The translations under genes were made by a program, and so were the position numbers. A DNA stretch of 64,000 bases. Source: Biomphalaria glabrata (Eukaryota > Mollusca > Gastropoda > Planorbidae). Below the pieces are notes generated by a model, which made no database searches, was not told where the DNA came from, and saw only the letters and a list, made by a program, of their open reading frames with translations. Shown in pieces: positions 47,962-57,761 of this stretch (its first letter is position 1; each line of letters starts with the position of its first letter). The stretch lies in the NCBI RefSeq assembly GCF_947242115.1, contig NC_074725.1:15005511-15069510 (forward strand), read 5' to 3'.

Positions 47962-50900
47962 ATGGATTCCAGAATTGTACAGTGGAATTGTAGAGGCCTC
48001 AAGGCCAATTACGAGGAAATGCAGCTACTGATGGACTCTGAGACTCCTGTAGCTGTCTGCTTACAGGAAACATTTCTGAAAGATTGCATCAGCTTCCGAA
48101 GCTACCGTGCTTACACCAAGAATGTTGAGGATGCAGAGAGAGCATCAGGTGGAGTCTGTATCCTTGTGAAGGATAGCATCCCCCATGAGAGGGTAGAACT
48201 ACAGACCACACTACAGGCCGTAGCAGCTAGGATAACCCTTCACAAGGTTATCACTTGCTGCAGCCTGTATCTACCACCAGGCGCTCCATTAAACCGAACA
48301 GACATGGAGGACCTATTGAAACAACTCCCCCGGCCTTATTTAATCCTTGGGGATTTCAATGCCCATAACACCATGTGGGGATCCAACAATACCGACACAA
48401 GAGGTCGTATGCTGGAGGATATCTTCCTCCAACATGATTTATGCATACTTAATGATGCATCACCGACCTACTTGCACCCAGGAACTGGATCATTCACATG
48501 CATTGACCTCACCGTATGCGTCCCCGGACTTCTGGACGATTTTAAATGGTCAGTTAGCAATGATCTACGGGGAAGTGATCACTTCCCAATCATCATTACT
48601 AACAATCTCCCTTCATTGGGACGACCTCAGCGGTGGAAACTGAATAAGGCCGATTGGGAACAATTCCAAAAAAGATGCTCTGAGGATATCACAGAAAATA
48701 TCCTCCATGAACAGAACCCAGCTGATACCTTTGCTAGCAAGCTACTAAGTATAGCCAGGAAAGTTGTACCCCTAACCTCTGCAAATCCAAAACGGCCTAG
48801 CAAACCATGGTTTGACACAGCTTGCAAAAGTGCTATTGGTGATAGGAAAAAACGACTGGCTGCATTTATAAAGAATCCTTCCCAGGAAAACCTAAAGCTA
48901 TTCAGGATAGCTAGAGCAAAGGCTAGACAAACCATACGGTCAGCCAAAAGGAATTCCTGGAGAAGTTTTGTCGGCAGTCTGGATGCCAAAACTTCTGCTA
49001 GAGCGGTTTGGAAGGCAGTAAGGCGAATCAAAGGGAAAGAATCAAATGCAATAGGGCATTTGAAAAACCAAGGACGAACTGTCACGTCCCCCAGAGAAAT
49101 AGCTGACTGCCTTGCATCCTCAATAGCAGAAAAATCATCCACTGCACACTACACGCCAGAGTTCCAAAAAGTCAAAACCAGGGAGGAAAGACACCCCATT
49201 GATTTCAGGTCAGAGAACAATGAAGACTAGAACAAACCGTTCTCGCTTGAGGAACTGAGGGAATCGCTGGACAAGTCACATGACACAGCGCCTGGAGAAG
49301 ACGAAATCCATTACCAGTTCCCCAAGCACCTTCCCGAACCCTCATTGGCAGTCCTACTAGGGGTCTATAACTGTGTGTGGCAAACAGGCGCTTTCCCAAA
49401 CAGCTGGAGGAAAGCCACAGTTATACCGATACCTAAACCGGGAAGAGACGGCTCTGACCCAGCTAACTATCGACCAATAGCACTAACAAGCTGCATCTGC
49501 AAAACCATGGAAAGAATGATTAACAGTAGGCTGGTCTGGTACCTGGAAAGGAATAAAGTGATCTCAAACTACCAGTGCGGATTCCGGCAGGGGCGGACAA
49601 CAACTGACCACCTGGTAAGGCTGGAAGCTTATATTAGAAATGCATTACTCAGAAGAGAACATCTAGTAGCTGTATTCTTCGATATAGAAAAGGCCTATGA
49701 CACAACCTGGAAACATGGCATTCTACGTGACCTGGCGCTTATGGGGCTTAAGGGACACCTCCCCCGTTTTGTGGAGGAATTCCTGAAAGATCGAAAATTT
49801 CAGGTCCGAGTGGGCAACTCCGCTTCTGACACTCATGACCAGGAAATGGGTGTACCCCAGGGCAGCATTCTGTCAGTCACCCTGTTCAACATTAAAATAA
49901 ATAGCATCATAAATGCGCTGTCCCCTGGCATAGAGTGCTCTTTGTATGTTGATGACTTTGTCATTCTTACTTATGGGAAAAACATGAACACCTTAGAAAG
50001 AAAATTACAGTTATGCTTAAACAAAATTCAGGGTTGGGCAAACTATAATGATTTCAAATTCTCAGACTCCAAAACAGTTAGTATGCATTTTTGTAATCTA
50101 AGGGGACTCCACCCAGACCCTGAACTATTTATACACAAAAAGAAGATCCCTGTCGTGAAAACTACAAAATTTTTAGGCCTCACCTTAGATTCCAAATTTA
50201 ATTTTCTCCCCCACATTAAGGAACTTAAGAAGAAATGCCAAAAGTCATTAAACATACTAAGAGTACTCAGCCATACGGACTGGGGAGCTGACAGAGATAC
50301 CTTGCTGCTGCTCTATCGGAGTCTAATTCGATCCAAGCTAGACTACGGATCCATAATATATGGAGCAGCAAGGAAGTCGTACCTAAAAATACTGGAACCA
50401 ATACAAAATGCTGCCCTGCGTCTCTGTCTCGGCGCGTTTCGTACATCACCTATCCCAAGTCTCCATGTGGAGGCTGGAGAACTCCCCATGGATATAAGAA
50501 TGAAAAAGCTTGCAATGCAGTATATAGTCAAGCTAAAATCCAACCCCACGAACCCTGCTTTTGACTCCATATTTAACCCCACAGAGGTAGAATTATACAA
50601 TCGAAGGCCTAACGTCATACAGCCGTTGGGCCTTCGAATGAAAGAACCCATCCAAAATTTAACCCCACCCATTGACCAAATCTCTAAAATAGAAACCCCT
50701 CAGAATCCTCCTTGGCTAATGAATAAACCCAAATTAAATTTATCCCTCCTTAATTTCAAAAAAGAAAATACAGACCCAAGCATACTACAAGTCCACTTTA
50801 GGGAACTGCAGGAGAGCTACGGAGATTGTGGCACCATCTACACAGACGGATCCAAAATGGAGGGAAAGGTCGCGTGTGCCTGCTCCTTTCGGAACAAAAC

Positions 50901-51630
50901 AATCTCCCGTAGACTCCCCGATGGCTGCTCCATCTTTACGGCCGAATTGCACGCAATATTGCTTGCACTTATGGCCGTAAAAGCATCAGAAAGGAGTAAA
51001 TTTATAATCTGCTCCGACTCCAAATCTGCATTGCAAGCTTTGGGGCGGATGAAGACTGACATCCCATTGGTACATAAGAGCCTGAAGCTGTTGGACCAAA
51101 TAACAGCCGACCGTAGGGATGTCACCTTCATCTGGGTCCCCTCCCATGTTGGCATTGAGGGAAACGAAGCCGCAGACAGAGAAGCAAAGAGAGCCCTAAA
51201 TCATGCGGTGTCAGGAACCCAAATTCCCTACTCGGACCTGAGACAAAGTATTGCCTCTGCCACCTATCGAGAGTGGCAGAACCGATGGGAGGCTGAGACT
51301 CACAGTAAACTCAGGCAGATTGTGGCGGATGTCAGGTGGCGGCCCACATCTAAGGGTCTGACAAGGCGTGGTAGCACAACCATGTCCAGACTTAGGATTG
51401 GCCACACCTACATCACGCACTCTTTTGTACTGAAGAGAGAGGAGCCCCCACTTTGCGAGTACTGTGACTCTCGCCTCACCGTGGAACATATCCTCGTTGA
51501 TTGCCCCAGATACCAGGATGTCAGGGCGAAATATTTTAGAGCCACTAATCTAAAAACACTATTTAATAATGTCGACCCTGGGAAGGTACTGGGCTTTATT
51601 CGGGAAGTGGGGCTATCTACGAAGATCTGA
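47962..51630 (+). CDS. LINE ORF2: endonuclease, reverse transcriptase, RNase H
   Basis: One frame of 1222 codons with a single internal TAG at 49228-49230 (codon 423). The APE-type endonuclease occupies codons 1-220, with N9, E36 (LQET), GDFNAHN (130-136) and SDH (205-207), all expected residues. Reverse transcriptase: NYRPIALTSCICKTMER, GFRQGRTTTDHL, VFFDIEKAYDTTW, GVPQGSILSV and the active box YVDD at codons 662-665. RNase H: YTDGSKMEG from codon 960, FTAELHAIL, CSDSKSALQAL and VPSHVGIEGNEAADREAK. The C-terminal knuckle is CEYCDSRLTVEHILVDC. The stop falls between endonuclease and RT, so this copy should not make full ORF2 unless it is read through. The reading after the stop stays clean to 51630. 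Confidence 0.95.
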
Positions 51631-51870
51631 TTTCTGAATTTGTGAACATGCACTATTTACATTAGATTTTTACCAAATATTTAAATTTTTACTACCTTTA
51701 CTATTTTAACTGTGAATAGACCTTGATTTTAATTATATGACTGTATAGAATCTGGCCCTTGTTGTTTAGAGAGAGAGTGGTCCTTGAGGGACTGCAGGCA
51801 CGACATGGCCTAAATTGTGCCGATGTGCCTCAAATCAACAAATCAAATCAAATCAAATCATTGATGACTG

Positions 51871-52103
51871 TAGTTTGCTTTAGATTTCATATTAAAAAGG
51901 GAAGTTTTATTGTCAAAACCATCTGTTTGGGGGGGGGGGGTAAAATAAAAAATCAGTTGTTTTTTTAAACAAACTCAAAACCCCCTTAACTACGCTCTTA
52001 GAACTTTAAGTGTAATTTGTTTTGTTTTTCTATTGAAGAGATGGTTTTTAGCTTCAAACCCAGCTGGAGAGGGGGGGGGCTTAAACTCAAAACCAGCTGG
52101 AGG
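51871..52103. repeat. Right part of the dispersed 'ggctacgctc' repeat
   Basis: Continues the repeat interrupted at 45995. It contains G-runs (51928-51940, 52071-52078) and phrases such as ctcaaaaccagctggagggg that recur through 52650. Confidence 0.6.
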
Positions 52104-52281
52104 GGTTGCCTGGTCATGCGGTTTGAGCTCTGGACTGTCGTTTGGATTTATTGATGGTCCCAGGTTCAAACCCTGCCCGCTTCCATTCCCCGTCGTCCTG
52201 CAGGAGGTTTGGACTAGGAAGTAAACTATCTTCAACTCTGAAGGAACATCATCCGGAACATGTAAAACATTCCCAAACAAA
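52104..52281 (+). mobile_element. tRNA-derived SINE, copy 5
   Basis: Plus strand. A-box region gcctggtcatgcggtttg, B box GGTTCAAACCC near 52162, body cctgcccgcttccattcccc, tail ggaacatcatccggaacatg. Well preserved. Confidence 0.93.
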
Positions 52282-53497
52282 CATTCCCAAACTTAGAGCC
52301 ATCTGGAGGATGGGAGTTTAAACTAGGGATTCAAGCAGATGCAAATTCGTTACATCTTTTGTTTCCCAGTCTCCTATCCTAATTAATTTTAAAATACAAC
52401 GAAACCAAGGTAGGGTAAGACGTTCCGTGGGTTTAGGGGTAGACAGACCGTCTATGGAATGGACGTACCGCAGTGAATGAGTTAAGACACTCGGAACTAG
52501 AGGTAAGGTCCTCCGCATTTTACTTCCTACCACATTGGCCGTAAAACGTCTCATTGAAGAACGGTGTGAGAGTTGTTTAGAGTCTTTCTTCCATCCTTTT
52601 CTGTTTTCAACCTCAACCTCAATACTATATAATCTGTAGAGGGATTTTAAACTCAAAACCATCTGGAGGGTTTTTAAGCTTAAAGCTCGTAAGCTCTTGG
52701 CTACGCTCAAACAATCTGGTGAATGATGTATGCTTTAGTATTATGTTGAAGAGGGGGTTTTATCATAAAGAAATGTTGGTGGAGATTGTCGTTTGCATTA
52801 TTCTTTTGTTTTGTTTTATAGAAAATGAGGTCTAGCTGCAAAATTTAACCCACCTTGGCTGCGCTCGGGCAAGTGATGGTTTAATATTAATATCTCACCT
52901 AAAATAATCAAAATCAAAGCAAAAAATCTATCACAAAATTCCACTCCCCGTGGGGGGGGGGGGTAGTCGAACCCCCAAGACCCCCCCCCCCAAAAAAAAA
53001 ACAACAACAACTAATACGCCCATGGTGTAGGTACTTATATCACTGCAAGTGTGCTTCTAGTGGCCTGCTGGTCTACAAACTCCTGATTTTCCTCAGGTTT
53101 GACTCAAGTTTATAACAATTATAGGCCTATTATATATATATATATATATATATAGACTATATAAAGACCTATACATGCGGCCAGCTACATCTACCAGTGG
53201 CATAATGTCTTAATTTTACGCATGAATCCCTGACGCTTCTTTAGAAGGTATTGTTTGTTTGTTATAAAAGTTTAAGAACATCGTGATGAAGTCGAAGTGC
53301 ATACTATATACGACAAGGAAGCCATCCTTTCTATTTCAGCAACGCACATTATAAACTATTGACCTTTAGAACTTATGAGTCTTTCCTGTGTTTGTTTTTA
53401 GATACTGGTAGATGGTAACTACTGTCAATTCGATGTTTTGTTGCTTTACATATGCTTATATGTGTTTTTTTCAGATTTGAAGATAATTAAATAACAG
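52282..53497. repeat. Decayed repeat-rich DNA
   Basis: More 'ggctacgctc/ggctgcgctc' repeat pieces (52690, 52855), long G and C runs (52949-52963, 52980-52992) and a (TA)n run near 53132-53152. No gene recognised. Confidence 0.5.
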
Positions 53498-53632
53498 CAG
53501 TGGTGTAGCTATGGTGGGGGTGGGGAGGGGGGAGAATTTGAAAATATTACGCAAAATCCAGGGGCCCCCAAAGAGGTCAAGCCACCCCCCCCCCGGGCTC
53601 CAAATGATGGCAAATTCCTAGCTACGCCACTG
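53498..53632. mobile_element. hAT MITE, same family as 19217-19400
   Basis: Ends CAGTGGTGTAGCTATGG and, reversed, CAGTGGCGTAGCTAGG. 8-bp flanks aataacag (53490-53497) and tataatag (53633-53640) agree at six sites. It shares 'attacgcaaaat', 'ggcccccaaaga' and 'gtcaagcc' with the inner MITE. It is 135 bp, so it has an internal deletion relative to the 184-bp copy. Confidence 0.88.
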
Positions 53633-53841
53633 TATAATAGCCCAAACCTCCAGAAGGACGACGGAGATTGAAATTGTCTAGTGAGCCTCTATTGCAATCA
53701 GCTTTGATTAGGACTGCATCGTCTGGGATGGGTTTATCTTTTTTTTTTTTTTTGCAATGACCAATTAAGCATAAGGGGTCCATACATTTTTTTTAAAATC
53801 TAGATATAGTATATATAGATATAGATAATATAAAGATGGAT

Positions 53842-54016
53842 GGCTGCCTGGTCGTGCGGTTTGCTCGCTGGACTGTCGTTCGGATTTATCGACGGTCGAG
53901 GGTTCAAACCCTGCCCGCTCCCATCCCCCGTCGTCCTGCGGGAGGTTTGGACTAGGAAGTAAACTATCTTCAACTCTGAAGGAACATCCGAATTATGTAA
54001 AACAAACAACAAAACA
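53842..54016 (+). mobile_element. tRNA-derived SINE, copy 6 (best preserved)
   Basis: Plus strand. Head ggctgcctggtcgtgcggtt (A box), B box GGTTCAAACCC near 53910, body cctgcccgctcccatccccc, 'gtcgtcctgcgggagg', tail gaaggaacatccgaattatg and an A/C-rich 3' end. Confidence 0.95.
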
Positions 54017-55305
54017 TTTTAGTTTAGTTGTTCATGCTAATTGGATAATTAAACTATGCTAAGATTGGTTTTCTTGGCCGATCCAGGCAACCTGTTCCAA
54101 TACATCTAGAATACAAGAGAGATCTATTCTAGACAGACGAGTTATAATCTAGACAAGAATCTAGATTTTATCTAGCCCACGAGAGCAAGTCATGAATCAG
54201 AGAATTAATATATGGACGAACTAGGTTAATGATGAGGGTCATTTGAATCACTCACTTGGATATCCGTTTTTTTTTTTTTGAAGGGTCAGAAGTCACAATT
54301 ATAAACAAGGATTAAAATGGCTGTTTACGTTACCTAATAATTTTTTAAATAAGCTGATTAATACATCTGTATCTCTATATATTCTAAAAGTGTTTACTTT
54401 CCCTCCTTTATTCCATGATATATTGATATTCTAGATCTACTTTAGTCTTTATGATATCTGACTGGTAAGTTACTAAGGTAGTAAGTAACAGTTGAAGTTT
54501 GAAGTTGAGGTAGTAACTCATGACATGTAATTCATGTATAAGTCAAATATTATAATTATAGTATAGTTAAGTATAGTATTGAAGTAAGCTAAGCCTGGCT
54601 AAGTCATACTAAGTCTAAGTAACTTAGACTTAGACTATACTAGTATACTACTATAGACTTAGCTTAGTAAGTTATTAGTATAATTAGTCTATTATTAGTT
54701 AAGTAAGTAAGTTAGTAAGCTAAATAAAGCTTAGTTTTACTAAGAGTAAGTCTTAGTACTGTAAGTTAACTAAGAATACTAAGACCTAAGATTTATCATA
54801 ATTTATCATATGATTTATGAATGATTTACTGATTACTTGTAAGTTGTTTGAATAAATATTGTTATTGTTGGTCAGTTGAACAGATGTTGGTAAATGGTAA
54901 TCATAATAAATAAATAATGGATATTAATTAAAATATTAATATTAAATAATAAATTCATAATGTTATTTTAATGTAGATCTAGTCATGCAGATCTAAATGT
55001 TAGATCTAGACTTTATTAATACAATTAATAGTATTAATAGTATTAATTTTGTAGACTAAGATCTACATCTAGATTATTCTAGATTCTGGATCTAGAGTCT
55101 ACTCTAGACATATTATTCTATATTACTATATTTAACTATAAATCAAATGATATAAATATAGATCTATAGTCTATATTATATTCTAAGTCTAAGTAAATTT
55201 AATAAGTTATTTAGAATTTAGATCACAGTAATAATAACAATATCTATTCAGTCTATTCTATAATAATCTAAATCCTATTTCTAGATCTAGACGTAGAGTC
55301 CAGAG
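54017..55305. other. Low-complexity TAAGT/CTAGAT-rich DNA
   Basis: From about 54470 the sequence is dominated by taagt, agtctaag and ctagat words in both orientations. No gene or unit length can be fixed. Possibly a decayed satellite. Confidence 0.5.
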
Positions 55306-57101
55306 CAGGGGCAGACTGGCTATATGGGCAAAGGGGCAGACTGGCTATATGGGCAAACGGGCAAATGCCCAGTGGGCCGGTCTGGTCGCGATTTAAGAAA
55401 ATTTTTTTTTTAATGCAGACAACTTAAAAAAAAAGTGACAGCAGCAAGACACAAAGGCCCGAACACGTTTTCTTGTTTTTTTAAAATTATTATTATTACA
55501 ATTAATTTTTTTTAATTCAACAAGAATATCAAGAAAAATACACTATACACTGTACGTATTGTCATTTGCAAAACGTTAGACTGTACTTTCTGCTATGCAC
55601 GAGCGGCATAGACTGCTTTGATGTCTTCGAGGCTGTGTTTGGCCTAATCATTTTACTGGTCGGCATGGACCTTTGATGGCGCTCCCATTTTTTTTTTGCT
55701 CCTTCCCTCCCCCGTATTCTGATGGTTCCATTGTCAGTTAACGAAAAAGAGGGATGAGAGAGGTTAAGTTAGAAAACATTGATATAACGCAGCAAAAAAA
55801 AATAGGCGCTACAATTAGCTCTTTAACAATACTTAGGCCTAATAGAAATTAACTTGAACACATACACACAGCCACAATATTGCAAACCGCCCAACTTATT
55901 CACAGCTCAATATGGGTATAAAGTTCTACTTTCTGGGATTTGAAAAGAAATAGTAAGTTTTTTTTGTTATTTTTAAAAACTGTATCTGTGGCATTTTACG
56001 TCTCGAGAGACGATCTTTTCCCTTTGCAACTTCTTGTGTGACTAAAGAGGCCAATCCTTGATACACAGCTGCGATCGCAGGTTGGGCATATGTGATCACC
56101 AGGCGCCGTTGCATTATCACCCTTCTTTCTGCTTCTGTAGTGTATGGCATCTGCAATCCGAGACCCTTCCTTTATGCTCTCTCTCCGTGTAGATCTATTC
56201 AGTGCTACTTTTTCCCCAGCTGCTAGTGTCGAGTTTGAAGAGCTTCATATCGTGTTTGCATACATCCGTACAACGTAAAAGTTGGCGACAAGCGGCTCTC
56301 CTGCCTTCTATTAGATTGCCATACAGAATGTCTTGTGGAAGTCGACCTACTGGCATTCTACGAACGTGGCCAAGTCAGCCAAGGCATCTGCTGCTGATAA
56401 CAGAGCGGATGTCCTGGCATCCTGCTCTTTGTAGCACTTCCTCATTGGTTATCCTATCTTGCCACCTTATTTTAAAGATCCACCTTAAGCGTCAGAGGTG
56501 GAAGACATTCAGCTTTTTTTCCTGCCAGTAAGTTGACCAAGTTTCACTTCCGTATAGCAAGGTGCTCAACACACAGGTCCAGTAGACTAGGGCTTTAGTA
56601 TTGTTAGTCAGCAATGTGTTGCCCCACACTCTTTTCTGCAACCGTGACATGGTAGCCATTGCTTTGGCTATCCTGTTGTTAATGTCTTTATCCAGTAGAG
56701 TGTTGTTGGATATGATGGAGCCAAAATAGCAAAAGTGATCCACAATTTCTAGTGGTTGGCCATTAAGAATTTATATAAGTAACTAAATATTTACACAAAT
56801 TGCATAACTTGGGGAGTTAACAGCGCTCCCCCGGACTCCCTACCTATCCCTTGGCGGTGTGTACTGTCTTTCCACTAATTATAGGAAGAGAGTACTCTAG
56901 GCTAGAAAAAACGTTTGAAAAAATAAAAGATCAGAATGTAATGAAGATTAAATACATATACACACACACTAATATATATTATATATATATAAATTGCGGA
57001 GTGGGCTAAAAAAATCCCCTCCCACCGAAAATATATGACAGGCCATTTGTGGGCCGGTTTATATGATAATGCCCGGGCCGATTTTGATACCCAGTCCGCT
57101 G
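55306..57101. mobile_element. Region between hAT-like inverted ends
   Basis: Left end CAGGGGCAGACTGGC, then TATATGGGCA, with the first ~25 bp present twice in tandem (55306 and 55333). Right end, reversed, is CAGCGGACTGGGTATC, then aaaatcggcccgggcat. Both subterminal parts contain 'gggccgg'. No matching 8-bp duplication was found, so the two ends may not belong to one insertion. A LINE fragment sits inside. Confidence 0.6.
55926..56770 (-). mobile_element. LINE 3' fragment inside the hAT-like ends
   Basis: Minus strand. FCYFGSIISNNTLLDKDINN, RIAKAMATMSRLQKRVWGN and CVLSTLLYGSETW (56743-56540), then WQDRITNEEVLQRAGCQDI, LGHVRRMPVGRLPQDILYGN and the finger CPTCDRSCVSRIGLFSHTRSC-like end near 56000-56090 (in another frame). 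Standard C-terminal half of an endonuclease-RT LINE; frameshifted. Confidence 0.82.
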
Positions 57102-57531
57102 TTTTATTTTTAAATTTTGTACTAGACACTGATTGCTTTTTGTTTTGGTCATAGTTCTCATTAGGTTACATTTACTATTATTTATTAAATCCTTTTCAAT
57201 TGAGGTACTAAGTTTACTTGTTGATTAAACTGATATGAAAATTATGTAATGGTGGAAAACAATATTTTATTAAGGATTTATGGAAAGAGGTTATAGACGT
57301 GGTTAGAAGATCTGGAATAGGCAATTGATAATGTTTACTTTTTAGAAGAAAAACAAATGTTTTATGTTTTTTTTTGGCTAAACTGTTTAGAATCATTTAA
57401 CCTAAGCATGTATTTTTTTTCTAAATAATGCTCATTACTTATGAATGCAGTCCTTTCAGTTTTCACTAATTTGTATTTTAGAAATTGCCTCATTTTTTGA
57501 ACTAGTTTTTTTTTTCTTATCTATCACCTAG
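57102..57531. other. AT-rich DNA upstream of the transporter
   Basis: It ends in a T-rich tract and 'cacctag' at 57525-57531, which looks like a splice acceptor. The transporter's promoter and first non-coding exon would then lie further left. No promoter motif recognised. Confidence 0.45.
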
Positions 57532-57538
57532 TGCCTGA

Positions 57539-57761
57539 ATGTTTGTGGTCACAACTCTAAAGCCATCATTGCCAATGGCGCGCCGAGATAGCGCTTGGCG
57601 CTGGGTGGTGGTGGGAGCAGCGTTTCTAACACAGTTTATTGTGTGCGGCATCACATACAGCTTGGGGGTCTTCCATGTTGTTTTTAAGGATATATTTTAT
57701 GAGAGTCACTTTGATACTTCATGGATTGGATCCATTCTGCTCTATGTCACGGCTTTGTCAT
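57539..57761 (+). CDS. Transporter coding exon 1 (helix 1 and start of helix 2)
   Basis: Residues 1-74 plus one base. Contains [14 protein letters not shown] and the [18 protein letters not shown] loop typical of MCT helices 1-2. A likely acceptor at 57530-57531 places a non-coding exon upstream. Donor is GTAAGT. Confidence 0.94.

Larger units (their letters stand above)
46006..51860 (+). mobile_element. Full-length I-clade (Nimbus-like) LINE with 10-bp target duplication
   Basis: 5855 bp flanked by ttgatgactg at 45996-46005 and 51861-51870. Layout: ~500-bp 5' untranslated part, ORF1 (Gag-like with zinc knuckles), a 17-bp gap, ORF2 (endonuclease, RT, RNase H, zinc knuckle), a 230-bp 3' end and a tail of ATCAA units (51838-51860). 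GC content is clearly higher than the surroundings. Layout and size fit Nimbus of Biomphalaria as I remember it. Two lesions are seen: a one-base frame change near 46670-46680 early in ORF1, and an in-frame TAG at 49228-49230 in ORF2. With a perfect duplication and so few lesions it is a young insertion. Confidence 0.96.

Noticed and set aside
48627-49142. 171-codon open frame on the minus strand
   Set aside because: Antisense to the LINE ORF2, a by-product of its codon usage.
28923-54016. A and B boxes that could be tRNA genes
   Set aside because: The repeated family shares a long non-tRNA body and tail, and no cloverleaf with a CCA-ready acceptor stem can be drawn; these are SINEs.
55298-57110. 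Single intact hAT insertion
   Set aside because: The flanking 8-mers gtccagag and ttttattt do not match, so I report only facing ends.
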